Shown one piece after another: positions 1 through 7,979 of a DNA stretch of 64,000 bases. Positions within the stretch are counted from its first letter, which is position 1, and every line of letters begins with the position of its first letter. The notes under the pieces were generated by a model. It searched no databases. It was not told where the DNA came from and worked only from the letters and a program-made list of their open reading frames with translations. Position numbers and translations under genes: made by a program. The stretch covers positions 124,001-188,000 of the forward strand of contig CANTFL010000151.1 in assembly GCA_947650285.1 (NCBI GenBank). The letters are read 5' to 3'. This DNA is from Hyaloperonospora brassicae. Taxonomy: Eukaryota > Oomycota > Peronosporomycetes > Peronosporales > Peronosporaceae.

Positions 1-977
1 GCATACGCGGAAGATAAGGATCTTCTGCCATTGATGGATCATCTGGTGAATCCATCCAGTAAATCCATGAGGGATTTACCGGCTTTGTACCGATCCTCAT
101 CGGATCGGTATAGTACACGCAACGGATTGCTGTACTATACAGCTGTTGCCGACGACACGCCTCGTGTCGTCGTACCCGCTCATCATGATTTGCGTTTGCA
201 CATCATGTATGAGTGTCACGATGCCCCAACAAGCGGCCATCGTGGTAGAGAAAAGCTTACCTCACGGTAAGTCGCGACTTTTACTGGCCCCGCCAGTATC
301 AGTTTGTTCGCAAGGACATACGTGCTTGCGAAGTTTGTCAACGGGTGAAGCCTAGTCCTTCATCCCGTGCGCCATTGCAGCTTCTGCCTGTTCCGACAGA
401 GTGCTGGCAGTCCGTTTCAATGGACTTCGTCTTCGGGTTTCCCGAAGACGCTCACAAGAATAATGGTATTCTTGTGTTTGTTGACCGATTCAGCAAGATG
501 GTCCATCTTGCTGCTGTCCCTGAGTCGATCAAGGCTCAGAGGTTGTGCTCGTGTCTTTCATCGACACGGTCTTCTAGACTCCACGGGTTACCCCGTGAAC
601 TCGTATCCGACCGTGACCCTCGGTTCACGGCGGAATTTTGGCAAACCGTGTTCCGTACTCTCGGAACACGATTGAAGATGTCCACTTCTGACCATCCAGA
701 AACAGATGGTCAGACGGAACGTGCGAACCGTGTCCTCGAAGAGATTCTTCGAAGATATGTCCACTCGTTTCCGAGTTGGAGCGAATTCCTACCCATGGTG
801 GAATTCGCCATCAATAATTCGGTGCATGCCTCAACACAGCACACACCGTTTTACGTGAATGGCCTACGCCATCCACGAGTGCCCACCCTTATAGAGTGTG
901 ACTCTTGGATAAGGGGGGGGAGGGACTCGCTCGAGCAAAAATCGTTTTGGCTCTTGCTCATTACGTGTCGACGCTAA
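1..977 (+). pseudogene. pol: pol fragment: end of RNase H connection plus integrase (copy B)
   Basis: The frame opens at base 1 and encodes the linker and the HHCC zinc-binding start of integrase. A missing A near 252-256 (copy A has AAAAGACTTACC, B lacks the A) moves the frame. The integrase core resumes at 345-977 with the first Asp in SMDF, the second in SDRDPRF and the Glu in DGQTER, so the DD35E triad is present. A second indel pair near 540 and 570 scrambles about ten residues between the first and second catalytic Asp. The reading then ends just after an 8-G run. Everything points to an integrase of the Metaviridae type that is broken in this copy. Confidence 0.85.
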
Positions 978-1399
978 CGTCGTCACGTATGATGCCGATG
1001 TCGATCAGGTCGACATTGATGAAGAAGATCATCTCAATAATAGTGGCGACGCTATTACTGACTCGGATGATGATGACGATGCTGGTATATTCAGCATCGT
1101 CAACGATTATGTCCAGCGAGGAAGAAGACAACCTCGCTGAAGAAGAGAAGAATCTCTTAGCAGTGCGCACGAAGCGCACTGCCAGACAAAACAAAGAGTC
1201 AGCAGAGAACTTCCTGCTGACTCGAGAAGCGGTAGTCCGTTTCGTTCAGGACTCCATCGCAAATGCGGTGGACCGTCAGAAACGGAACGCAGACAAGAAT
1301 GGAAGAGAAAATGTTCTTTCATTTTAAGTTAACGACCTAGTACTACTGTCAACGGTAAACCTACCTGGACATGCAGACACTAGTGTCGGCAGTAGTAAA

Positions 1400-3115
1400 C
1401 TACTGCCGAAATACATTGGGCCATTTCGAGTGTTGCATCGCAAGGGCAATGCATACACACTCGAATTGCCACGTGGGATGCGCACGCATCCTACGTTTTA
1501 CGTGGGGAGGGTTAGGTCGTACTGTCAGTACAAGCCTCTTCTTTCGATGAAGATAGCCCCCACGTTCAAGAACATCCATCAAGTTCTTGCGTTCGCGCTC
1601 CAGACGATCTGTCTGGTCGCGCAGATATGATACCTCGGTATTCAACCGAGATATCTCCCCGCGAGATGTCGCCAGCTCGCCGAATAGGGAGCGGACATCC
1701 CGCTCGACCTGAAGCTGCGCCGTGGCATAATCGGCGCGATCCCTCGCCCGATCAGCCTCGTGACCCTTGCGGTTCTTCCGCACGTTGTCGGTCAAAGCGT
1801 AGCGTCGGTCGCGCTCGTACTTCAAGTCATCGCGTAATTCGTCGATTGCGCGATCCATCTCGTAAGGGTCGAGATGGTGGGCCTGGGGTTCTGGAGGAGG
1901 TCTTTCCTCCTCCACCACATCCTTTGGTGGATGCTCACGGTGATCAACGCTTTCTAGTGGAGCGTATCTTGAATCACCGTGACGATTCAGGATCAAGGAC
2001 GAGCTACCTCGTCCAGTGGCGGGGGTATCCACCCTCTTGGAACAGCTGGGAGCCCCGCTCTCAGCTGTTGATGGATGTTGAAGGTCTCGTCCGCCAGTAT
2101 GACGAGACCCATCCGATGAGTCCTGTGGCCCATCGGTAAACACGCGCCCTAGGCGCTTGTAGACGGATTGCAAGTTTGCAAATGAGTCACGCATCTCAGC
2201 CGAGATGTGTGCCCTTCCCCAGGGCGAATTTAGGGAGTACACATCCCTATGTGCACGCTGCGAGTTGTCAACACAACTCGCACAAGGGTCTCCCCATGTG
2301 AGGCAAGGAATGCCTGCCTCACTAGATAAACAATGCAACCGGTACCTAGCACCGGTTGGCGTTCGCCGTTCGAACCTGAGGCGTGTTGCCTCAAGTTTCT
2401 TGAGCCACCCTTCTCGTCCAAAATTCTTGACGTTTTGGACGAACGCGTTCCACGCAGCCAAAAGCGATGTTTTGTCACGCTTTTGGTTGCTGTTGTACCA
2501 TCGATGTCTAAGAAAGACATCGAGATAAAAATCTTCTTCAGCGCGAAAGTTCTTCGCGCTGGAACTCAAGCCGTGAAGCTCGGTTGCATCGAATAAGGGT
2601 ATTCGATGGTGTTGGCCTGTCTCGTGATACAGGCTATTGATGAGTTGTTCGGGCAAACGCCACGGCTTCAACTCATCACGCTTCACAGTGGTACCCTTGT
2701 CGGTACCACGGCTCCCAGATTGACGACGGCTCGCGCCATCGTCATCACGCTCGTGCGAAGACGCACGAGCCGGCGGTGGTGAGGAATAGAACTCACCACC
2801 CTGATCATCGTCATCACTGCCGAACAGACTGTGATGCAAATCACGAGTCCGTTCGTTCGGCAGTGGTCTTGGCGAATACTGAGGCGTCGCCGGTGAGCGA
2901 GACGCCTCTGGAGCATTGCCCGAGTCAGACACGTCTGACTCGCCAGAGCAGATGACCTCCACATCGGGGTCATCGTGCGCACGCGGCGTGATACCGCGTG
3001 CACCTGCAGCACCTGTTGCTGCAGGCGAAGAAGGGGCGGCAGACGACGAAGCGTCTGCCGCAGAGGCTTGCACAGCACCAGGCTGTGTGGGTCTTGAGTC
3101 ACCTCGCATAGACAT
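1400..3115 (-). CDS. Antisense ORF of family-1 retrotransposon (571 aa, coiled coil)
   Basis: This is an uninterrupted 571-codon frame on the strand opposite to pol. Its ATG lies 131 bp from the 3' LTR. In order it contains an Ala/Ser/Pro-rich start; an acidic Ser/Asp stretch (about 48-105); a conserved central block about 150-260 rich in aromatic and basic residues; four cysteines at about 262, 271, 278 and 281 (C-x8-C-x6-C-x2-C, a possible metal site); a charged linker; a predicted coiled coil about 418-520; and a basic tail (HRKKRL, HVKRRMR). The same frame is open for 487 codons in copy A and is eroded in copies C and D. I do not recognise the family. Additional antisense ORFs are known from some plant gypsy elements, and HTLV-1 HBZ is a functional parallel only. 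The C-terminal half overlaps the chromodomain code. Confidence 0.7.
   Translation of the reverse strand: MSMRGDSRPTQPGAVQASAADASSSAAPSSPAATGAAGARGITPRAHDDPDVEVICSGESDVSDSGNAPEASRSPATPQYSPRPLPNERTRDLHHSLFGSDDDDQGGEFYSSPPPARASSHERDDDGASRRQSGSRGTDKGTTVKRDELKPWRLPEQLINSLYHETGQHHRIPLFDATELHGLSSSAKNFRAEEDFYLDVFLRHRWYNSNQKRDKTSLLAAWNAFVQNVKNFGREGWLKKLEATRLRFERRTPTGARYRLHCLSSEAGIPCLTWGDPCASCVDNSQRAHRDVYSLNSPWGRAHISAEMRDSFANLQSVYKRLGRVFTDGPQDSSDGSRHTGGRDLQHPSTAESGAPSCSKRVDTPATGRGSSSLILNRHGDSRYAPLESVDHREHPPKDVVEEERPPPEPQAHHLDPYEMDRAIDELRDDLKYERDRRYALTDNVRKNRKGHEADRARDRADYATAQLQVERDVRSLFGELATSRGEISRLNTEVSYLRDQTDRLERERKNLMDVLERGGYLHRKKRLVLTVRPNPPHVKRRMRAHPTWQFECVCIALAMQHSKWPNVFRQ
1430..2139 (+). pseudogene. 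pol: pol C-terminal tail with chromodomain (copy B)
   Basis: The integrase tail ([19 protein letters not shown], about 1430-1630) and the chromodomain (1627-2139) are readable in two frames. The chromodomain carries [25 protein letters not shown] and a C-terminal helix ending QYDETHP. In chromoviruses this module binds modified histone H3 and guides integration to heterochromatin. The chromodomain part is uninterrupted to its TAA at 2137-2139. It lies antisense to codons of about 326 onward of the long minus-strand ORF. The join to integrase is broken by the variable G run at 913-920 and other indels. Confidence 0.8.
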
Positions 3116-3231
3116 GTTAACTATGCGAGGTCAAGCGAAAAGTGAATGGAACGGACCCAACAAGTGCTCCCTGTCCCAATGGTGGCCAACGGGTGGCCTC
3201 CATATTTCGATAGTCACACGGTGACTATCAG

Positions 3232-3246
3232 TTAAGGGGGGGGTGA
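3232..3246 (+). promoter_or_regulatory. Polypurine tract of copy B
   Basis: A purine run (AAGGGGGGGGTGA) directly abuts the 3' LTR start TGTAACGGGG. This is the expected plus-strand primer for reverse transcription. Confidence 0.85.
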
Positions 3247-3638
3247 TGTAACGGGGCAGCCCGTTACATGAAATTGTCACTTTAAGAGAAAGTGACAATA
3301 AAGAATATAAAGATGCATATTCTTTAAAGAATATCACCAAAGTGGTGATATTGACAGGTCGACCAAAGGGTCTGTTCATTGGTTGATATCGTGATGATAT
3401 CAATCCACCAATCGCCGCAAGACGCGCGCAATGAGTGGTGACGAGACGTCACCATACATGCAGTTATATTAGCATAATTGAATTAAGTCAAACGAAGAGA
3501 CAGTAGTTTAAAGACTTAATTCTATTAATATAACAGTTCTACTTTTACCCTACCTACGCTTCCTCGCTTGCCACGTGTACGTCCGTCGGGGCACCCAAAT
3601 CCCTTGCGTTAAGTTACGCAAGGGTGTGCCCCGTTACA
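3247..3638 (+). repeat. 3' LTR of copy B (392 bp)
   Basis: Starts TGTAACGGGGCA and ends with its reverse complement (TGCCCCGTTACA). It is a close relative of the copy A LTR and contains the same series of hairpins, with one stem changed in a compensating way (A-T at the pair that is G-C in copy A). Confidence 0.97.
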
Positions 3639-5972
3639 GTGCTCGCGGCAGCATTGAGACGACGCATGAACGAAGCAGCAAGAGCAGGCATTGTACCAGA
3701 GAGCTGGAAAGAACGTATTAGAGCTGCTGCAGTTGAGCAGGTGCAATTACTTGCGGTCACGCAAAGTAGGTAGCTCACTGAAAAAGCCGCAACACTGATG
3801 AAGTGCTACGGTCGTCACAATCGATGCTATAGGTTCTATACTGCGCCTCATCGACCGGTTGCTCAGAAAAGTCGAAGCATTCGCTTTCGTAATGTTGTGC
3901 TTTCTTGTCAATTGTTGCGAAGACTGATCCTATCCTGCCTGCGCCTTTTTTTCGTCATGTACAAGAGGCAAGGACTTGGTAGAAAGCTTACCATCTTTCG
4001 TCAAAGTTGAGTGATGCTATGAAGAGGACTGCCGATCAATGTCCTCCCATTAGCCGCCAAGGACACATCAGAAGGAGTCACAACGTCACAACGGCCCGAG
4101 ATCAACATGTGACGCAAAGCTTGATCACCAATGGAAAAAAGTGGGAGGGATCCAGCCAAGAAACAAAGAGTTTTGTCTACCATGATATTACAGCAAGAAA
4201 ATACACCAAGCAGCCCATAGCGCATGAGCATTCACAAGCGAAAGCGCTCGTACGCTCTCGGGTCAGTCGCGCTCGTCGAACCGATCCAACGGTTCACTGT
4301 CGGGGCAATCGCGTTCACCGGATCACTTCGCTGTGTCAAAAGGCCACGACCCTTCCACGTTCTTCATGAACTCGGAATCTTTCAAGGGCATTTGTGACTT
4401 GCCCCAGTCCACCGTTTCCAGCGCAGAGCGAGTTTCCTTCTTGAGTTGATCCCACATGATCAATGGCTGAGATTTACCAAATTTCTTGGTAAAGCTGAGC
4501 TTGTGAGAAGAAGAATCTCTGCTCATGTACCTGAGCTGGACGCTGTCCCCGTCCATGAATTCGGGGCCAGGTGGAGCCATTTCCACGTACTGCTTGCCCG
4601 TCCACACACTAACCGCCAGCACCGCCGGCTCTTCTTCACGTTCGGGGTCGTCAGTCCACACGGCAACATGCTCAAACTCGTGACGGTGGCTGGATTCAAA
4701 AATCGACATCTCCTTCGGGAAGTACAAAGCGTATATAATGCACAGTTTGCCTTTGTGCACAGTCGCACGCCCGTAGATTTGAGACCCGTATGTAGGTTCC
4801 TCGCAGTCGCCGTCAAAAGCTCCCGTCGGTTTGAGACCGCCGCCATGCTCACCCTCTTCGTTCACCGCCGGGTACGAGTGGCATCCGTTGACAAAGTTGA
4901 TCTGCGGCTTGAATCGGATGGCCACCTCCTGATCCTTCGTCTTGGGCTTCAGCTGAGGAATTGGTCGGACGTGGTCGTGGGGGATCTCAGGGGACGTGAA
5001 CGGTTCCTCGTCCGACGATTTGCCGTCAAGGTCGAGACTGGCCTTCAGTGAAAATTGCGAGCCATGGGTTTGCACCGCAGCGGCTGCGAGCAAAACGGCA
5101 TACAAGAAGGCGCCGGACTTCATGGTCTTGATGCTGGTTGTCGTGTCCCCTGATGCACAAATCGAACAATGAGCAAAACTACTTTGCTGCGAGGAACAAT
5201 CAGCGACACGACGATTGACGCTTCACGCGAAGGTCGGTTTCTGCTACGACGTGGAAGCCCCGACACATCTCACGAGAAGCGCCACATGTTTTGCACGACC
5301 TCACGTTGCGCAGCCCGCTCTATACATGCAGATACGTGCCACGCGGTCGCACGTTGTACATAACCTACGAGAGGGTGGATAGTTTCGTACAATGCCACGA
5401 GCTGCAGTTCGTTCCTTTTCATTTATCGAGAGTCAGGCACGCGTTTGGAGGGTTACGAGAACGACTGGAAAGGGCAAAGAACGCGCTGCGCATCACTGAT
5501 GGCGATCATCTGTGTGCACAGACGCTGCAGGTGGGAGCGCAAGCACCTGGTTGCGCCCGCAGCTGTCTACAATCGAAAAAGGCCAACCGGAATTTCAACT
5601 GAAAGACCGACTACCCGGCGCAAAGTGGAGCTCCAAGGACATAGCTGTACGCTTTCTGCCCTTTGGACAGACTGCGGCATCCCCGTCGTCGCGTGAAGGT
5701 AACGTTGGATTGCTGCCTCTGTCATATACGGAGCAACCGTTTATTCGCCACGCACGCGTCGCGGCCCGTCGCGAGATCGGGTTCGCAGCTTCGAACGAGC
5801 ATCGTCTATCCGACGTGCCTCCGGTTGCGGTCCCGATGGAGGCTCTGTACAGCCAACAGGTCATTGCCTGTATTCACACAGAGGCCTGCGACAGCATTGA
5901 TTGTTACGAGGCAACGAAACGGCGCGCGGCACAAGTTGCAAGAGTCGATGCATTGAAGGCCTATCGATACGT
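3639..5972. repeat. Segmental duplication, copy 1 (NLP-bearing)
   Basis: This stretch matches 51600-53964 in the same orientation at a nearly constant offset of about 47960 bp, with scattered substitutions and a few small indels. Near 5900 copy 2 has about 27 extra bases. The left edge is the copy B insertion point and the right edge is where copy 2 meets the LTR of element G. Just inside the left edge a short open stretch (3639-3773, Ala/Arg-rich, stop TAG) may be the end of a host exon. In copy 2 it is shifted by a 1-bp deletion. Confidence 0.92.
4323..5123 (-). CDS. Necrosis- and ethylene-inducing-like protein (NLP/NPP1 family), copy 1
   Basis: An intact 266-codon gene on the minus strand. 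Residues 1-21 form a secretion signal (short charged start, Leu/Ala core, small residues before a Ser-Gln junction). The rest is a single NPP1 domain. It has the FKPQINFVNGC segment, two cysteines about 26 residues apart typical of type 1 NLPs, the GGLKPTG turn, a YGSQIYGR strand, the IIYALYFPKEM strand and a hallmark loop reading HRHEFE. Known cytotoxic members act outside the plant cell on membrane sphingolipids. The hallmark loop here is non-canonical (Glu and Phe at the positions usually Asp and Trp, and Ser before the first His), so activity cannot be assumed. There is no intron, and no TATA or Inr was confidently identified. Its twin lies at 52283-53083. Confidence 0.93.
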   Translation of the reverse strand: MKSGAFLYAVLLAAAAVQTHGSQFSLKASLDLDGKSSDEEPFTSPEIPHDHVRPIPQLKPKTKDQEVAIRFKPQINFVNGCHSYPAVNEEGEHGGGLKPTGAFDGDCEEPTYGSQIYGRATVHKGKLCIIYALYFPKEMSIFESSHRHEFEHVAVWTDDPEREEEPAVLAVSVWTGKQYVEMAPPGPEFMDGDSVQLRYMSRDSSSHKLSFTKKFGKSQPLIMWDQLKKETRSALETVDWGKSQMPLKDSEFMKNVEGSWPFDTAK

Positions 5973-6144
5973 TCATACAACTTCCCCCGCAGTCGGACCA
6001 CCCTTCTTTGCGGCATGGGGACATAAAACGGTACTTCTGATTGTAGCATCGTGCTTTCGGCGCGGTTCCTTTTCTTGGATCCGATTAAATAGTCCGCACT
6101 GCCGACTTTTGTCCGCCAGACGACAAAGACAATTCTACGATTAG
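5512..6144 (+). CDS. Unrecognised open frame next to the NLP gene
   Basis: A 210-codon plus-strand frame, divergent from the NLP gene and about 390 bp from its start. The first 125 codons are also open in the duplicate (53472-53849), where a stop and a small insertion end it early. No domain, signal peptide or membrane segment is visible. A second overlapping frame (5291-5602) is conserved equally well, so openness may reflect low divergence rather than coding. Possibly a 5' UTR/promoter region or a degraded host gene. Confidence 0.2.
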   Translation: MCTDAAGGSASTWLRPQLSTIEKGQPEFQLKDRLPGAKWSSKDIAVRFLPFGQTAASPSSREGNVGLLPLSYTEQPFIRHARVAARREIGFAASNEHRLSDVPPVAVPMEALYSQQVIACIHTEACDSIDCYEATKRRAAQVARVDALKAYRYVHTTSPAVGPPFFAAWGHKTVLLIVASCFRRGSFSWIRLNSPHCRLLSARRQRQFYD

Positions 6145-6367
6145 AGAAAAACCTGAACGTCGATTAAGTGTTTGAAAAGTATACGATACCGGTGTGCTTC
6201 TACCTAGACTACACCGTACTCCTCCTCGCTGGCTCAGTCTGCTTGGCTCGATACTGCGAGCATCACGGGGGAGACTCCGCCTAGGGCCCGTGGAATCTAG
6301 ATCCAGCTTCGGGTGCTGACAGGGCGCTGAAGTCGCAGAAAACGCCGGGTACCAAACCGATCACCTC
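5973..6367. other. Intergenic stretch before copy A
   Basis: About 400 bp outside the duplicated segment and outside any element. I see no credible ORF beyond the tail of the doubtful 5512 frame, no repeats and no recognisable regulatory motif. Confidence 0.5.
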
Positions 6368-6372
6368 CGATG
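6368..6372. repeat. Target site duplication CGATG, left
   Basis: Matches 14351-14355 exactly. A 5-bp duplication is usual for Ty3/gypsy integrases. Confidence 0.95.
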
Positions 6373-6762
6373 TGTAACGGGGCAGCCCGTTACATAATAT
6401 TGTCACTTAAGGAAAGTGACAATAAAGAATATAAAGATGGATATTCTTTAAACAATATCACCGAAGCGGTGATATTGAAGGGTCGACCAGAAGGGTCTGT
6501 TCATTGGTTGATATCGTGATGATATCAACCCACCAATCGCCGCAAGACGCGCGCAATGAGTGGTGACGAGACGTCACCATACATGCAGTTATATTAGTAT
6601 AATTGAATTAAGTCAAACGAAGAGACAGTAGTTTAAAGACTTAATTTATTAATATAACAGTTCTACTTTTACCCTACCTACGCTTCCTCGCTCGCCACGT
6701 GTACGTCCGTCGGGGCACCCAAATCCCTTGCGTTAAGTTACGCAAGGGTGTGCCCCGTTACA
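6373..6762 (+). repeat. 5' LTR of copy A (390 bp)
   Basis: Ends form a 12-bp inverted repeat (TGTAACGGGGCA). The interior is almost entirely stem-loops: 6373-6394, 6399-6423, 6424-6449, 6453-6477, 6506-6530 and 6725-6748, with 9-11 bp perfect arms. AATAAA occurs at about 6420-6426. A core at about 6531-6565 (CCACCAATCG, then GACGCGCGCAATG, then GTGGTG) is conserved in every family-1 LTR here, including the most divergent. It is a candidate promoter or packaging element. Confidence 0.97.
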
Positions 6763-6764
6763 CC

Positions 6765-6780
6765 TGGTAGCACTTTGTAG
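6765..6780 (+). promoter_or_regulatory. Primer binding site region
   Basis: TGGTAGCACTTTGTAG starts two bases after the LTR. The TGG is what is expected opposite a tRNA 3' CCA. Family-2 element F2 has nearly the same sequence (TGGTAGCACTCGTAG) at the same place. The tRNA species was not identified. Confidence 0.6.
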
Positions 6781-6806
6781 TCCTTCCAAGGACCACATCA
6801 TCCAAC

Positions 6807-7961
6807 ATGAACATGTTGGATGAAGAAGACACCTTTCACGCCACGCGTGAAGGGTTTACCCATTTGAGTGACATCGAATGGGGTGCGGTAGAACGAATGA
6901 GTTCTACCGTAGGCGAACTCGTCGTCAGCACCATGTTGGAGTCTCTAGACAGAGACCAACAACATGCTGCTATCGCCAAGTTCATTCACAATGAACTTGC
7001 TCTCGAGAGGGAGAAAGTAGCCTTGCTTCACCAGCAAGGCTCTCAACAGGCCGAGCAGTTGAGAGAACTCGGTGCTCAACAGACGGAGCTGTTGAGACAG
7101 CAGCAATTCCATGCTGCTGTGGGCGGGACGGCGCATGCGCGTCGTCCCGAAGTGATGAAAGTCGACATCTCCAAGTACAGTGGAGTCCCGGAGGACTCCC
7201 TGTTACTATGGTTTGTCGAACTCGACAGAGCCCTAAGGGCTCGTCGCGTCGAAGATGAGCAAATGAAACTCACATTTGCTCAGACCCACTTGGCAGGGCG
7301 TGCCAAAACTTGGTCCCTGGGACTCGAGAGTAGCGACCCAAATGTGTTTAGGTCGCTAGATGACTTCAAGTCCCGGCTCAGACAAACGTTTGAGCCGCCA
7401 CGTGCTGAGTTCAGGGCTCGTTCAGAGCTCCTGAAACTCAAGCAGGGTAAGCGTGATGTGCACGCTTACGCACAACATATACGACTCCTTGCGAGTAGTA
7501 TAACTGCAAACCCAGTTCATGAACACACGTTGATTACGGTGTTCATGCAAGGGCTCGCAGAAGGGCCCGTCAGGAGCCACCTGTTCCGCCTTGAGCTGAA
7601 TACGCTTGAAGAAGCGATATCAGCCGCGGAACAGGAAGACTTTAGCATGAGACAGGCTCATGCTAGCTCAAACTCTTACCGTCCACCGAGACGACAAGAG
7701 ATCGGAGGTCCAGAACCAATGGACCTCTGTTATGTTGAGAGCGAGAGACCTCGCTCTACAAGCAACAAGCGATTGCAGAGGTGCAATCGCTGTCAGAAGT
7801 TAGGGCACTACGCATACGAGTGTAGTGCTCCGCGCCCAGTACCAAACAGTACTGAGCGAAATGGACGACCATTCGCCAGAAAGGGCAATGGGCGTGGGTC
7901 CAGCGCTGTTGCGAAGCCGCAACAGCGAGACGGGCCATCAAAAAATGGTCGGGGTCAGTAG
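6807..7961 (+). CDS. gag: Gag polyprotein (copy A, intact)
   Basis: A 384-codon frame. Gag forms the virus-like particle and packages element RNA. Residues about 15-105 are helical and Gln/Glu-rich. The capsid-type retrotransposon gag core spans about 115-265 (LWFVELDRAL, FRSLDDFKSRLRQTF, RDVHAYAQHIRLL). A CCHC zinc knuckle lies at C326-C329-H334-C339, followed by a basic Gly/Arg-rich tail. The ATG at 6807 sits within the 5' arm of a 12-bp perfect hairpin (6798-6823) that could control initiation. A second in-frame ATG (6813) is in the 3' arm. The stop TAG (7959-7961) lies in the stem of the frameshift hairpin. Confidence 0.96.
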   Translation: MNMLDEEDTFHATREGFTHLSDIEWGAVERMSSTVGELVVSTMLESLDRDQQHAAIAKFIHNELALEREKVALLHQQGSQQAEQLRELGAQQTELLRQQQFHAAVGGTAHARRPEVMKVDISKYSGVPEDSLLLWFVELDRALRARRVEDEQMKLTFAQTHLAGRAKTWSLGLESSDPNVFRSLDDFKSRLRQTFEPPRAEFRARSELLKLKQGKRDVHAYAQHIRLLASSITANPVHEHTLITVFMQGLAEGPVRSHLFRLELNTLEEAISAAEQEDFSMRQAHASSNSYRPPRRQEIGGPEPMDLCYVESERPRSTSNKRLQRCNRCQKLGHYAYECSAPRPVPNSTERNGRPFARKGNGRGSSAVAKPQQRDGPSKNGRGQ

Positions 7962-7979
7962 GGGCGGAGCGCCCTACTG
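7940..7979 (+). promoter_or_regulatory. -1 programmed ribosomal frameshift signal, gag to pol
   Basis: In the gag frame the codons read TCA AAA AAT GGT, giving the slippery heptamer A AAA AAT (7940-7946) in correct phase. After a 9-nt spacer comes a stem-loop: CAGTAGGGGC (7956-7965), loop GGAGC, then GCCCTACTG (7971-7979). A slip of -1 enters the open pol frame. Element E keeps heptamer, spacing and stem (48793-48832, minus). Old copy C keeps the heptamer but its stem is eroded. Confidence 0.85.

Larger units (their letters stand above)
1..3638 (+). mobile_element. Family-1 Ty3/gypsy chromodomain retrotransposon, copy B, 5'-truncated by the window
   Basis: The window opens inside pol, at the point matching 10720 of complete copy A. 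It continues through integrase, chromodomain, the antisense ORF, a polypurine tract and a 392-bp 3' LTR (3247-3638). Nucleotide identity to copy A is very high by eye, but there are several 1-bp indels in the sense pol. The target duplication is inferred as GTGCT (3639-3643), because the second copy of the flanking segment carries the uninterrupted site at 51600-51604. The 5' part lies outside the window. Confidence 0.95.

Noticed and set aside
905..1327. 140-codon plus frame at the integrase/chromodomain junction of copy B (and the similar end of pol in A)
   Set aside because: It is an out-of-frame reading of the integrase tail region caused by the G-run length; only its second half enters the right frame after another indel.
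4007..4369. 120-codon frame downstream of the NLP gene, nearly identical in copy 2
   Set aside because: Overlaps the NLP 3' end on the other strand, has no domain, and the region is too little diverged to infer selection.
4446..5051. 201-codon plus-strand frame opposite the NLP gene, also open in the duplicate (52406-53011)
   Set aside because: It lies wholly within the NLP coding sequence, has no recognisable content, and its conservation is explained by NLP and by low divergence of the duplication.
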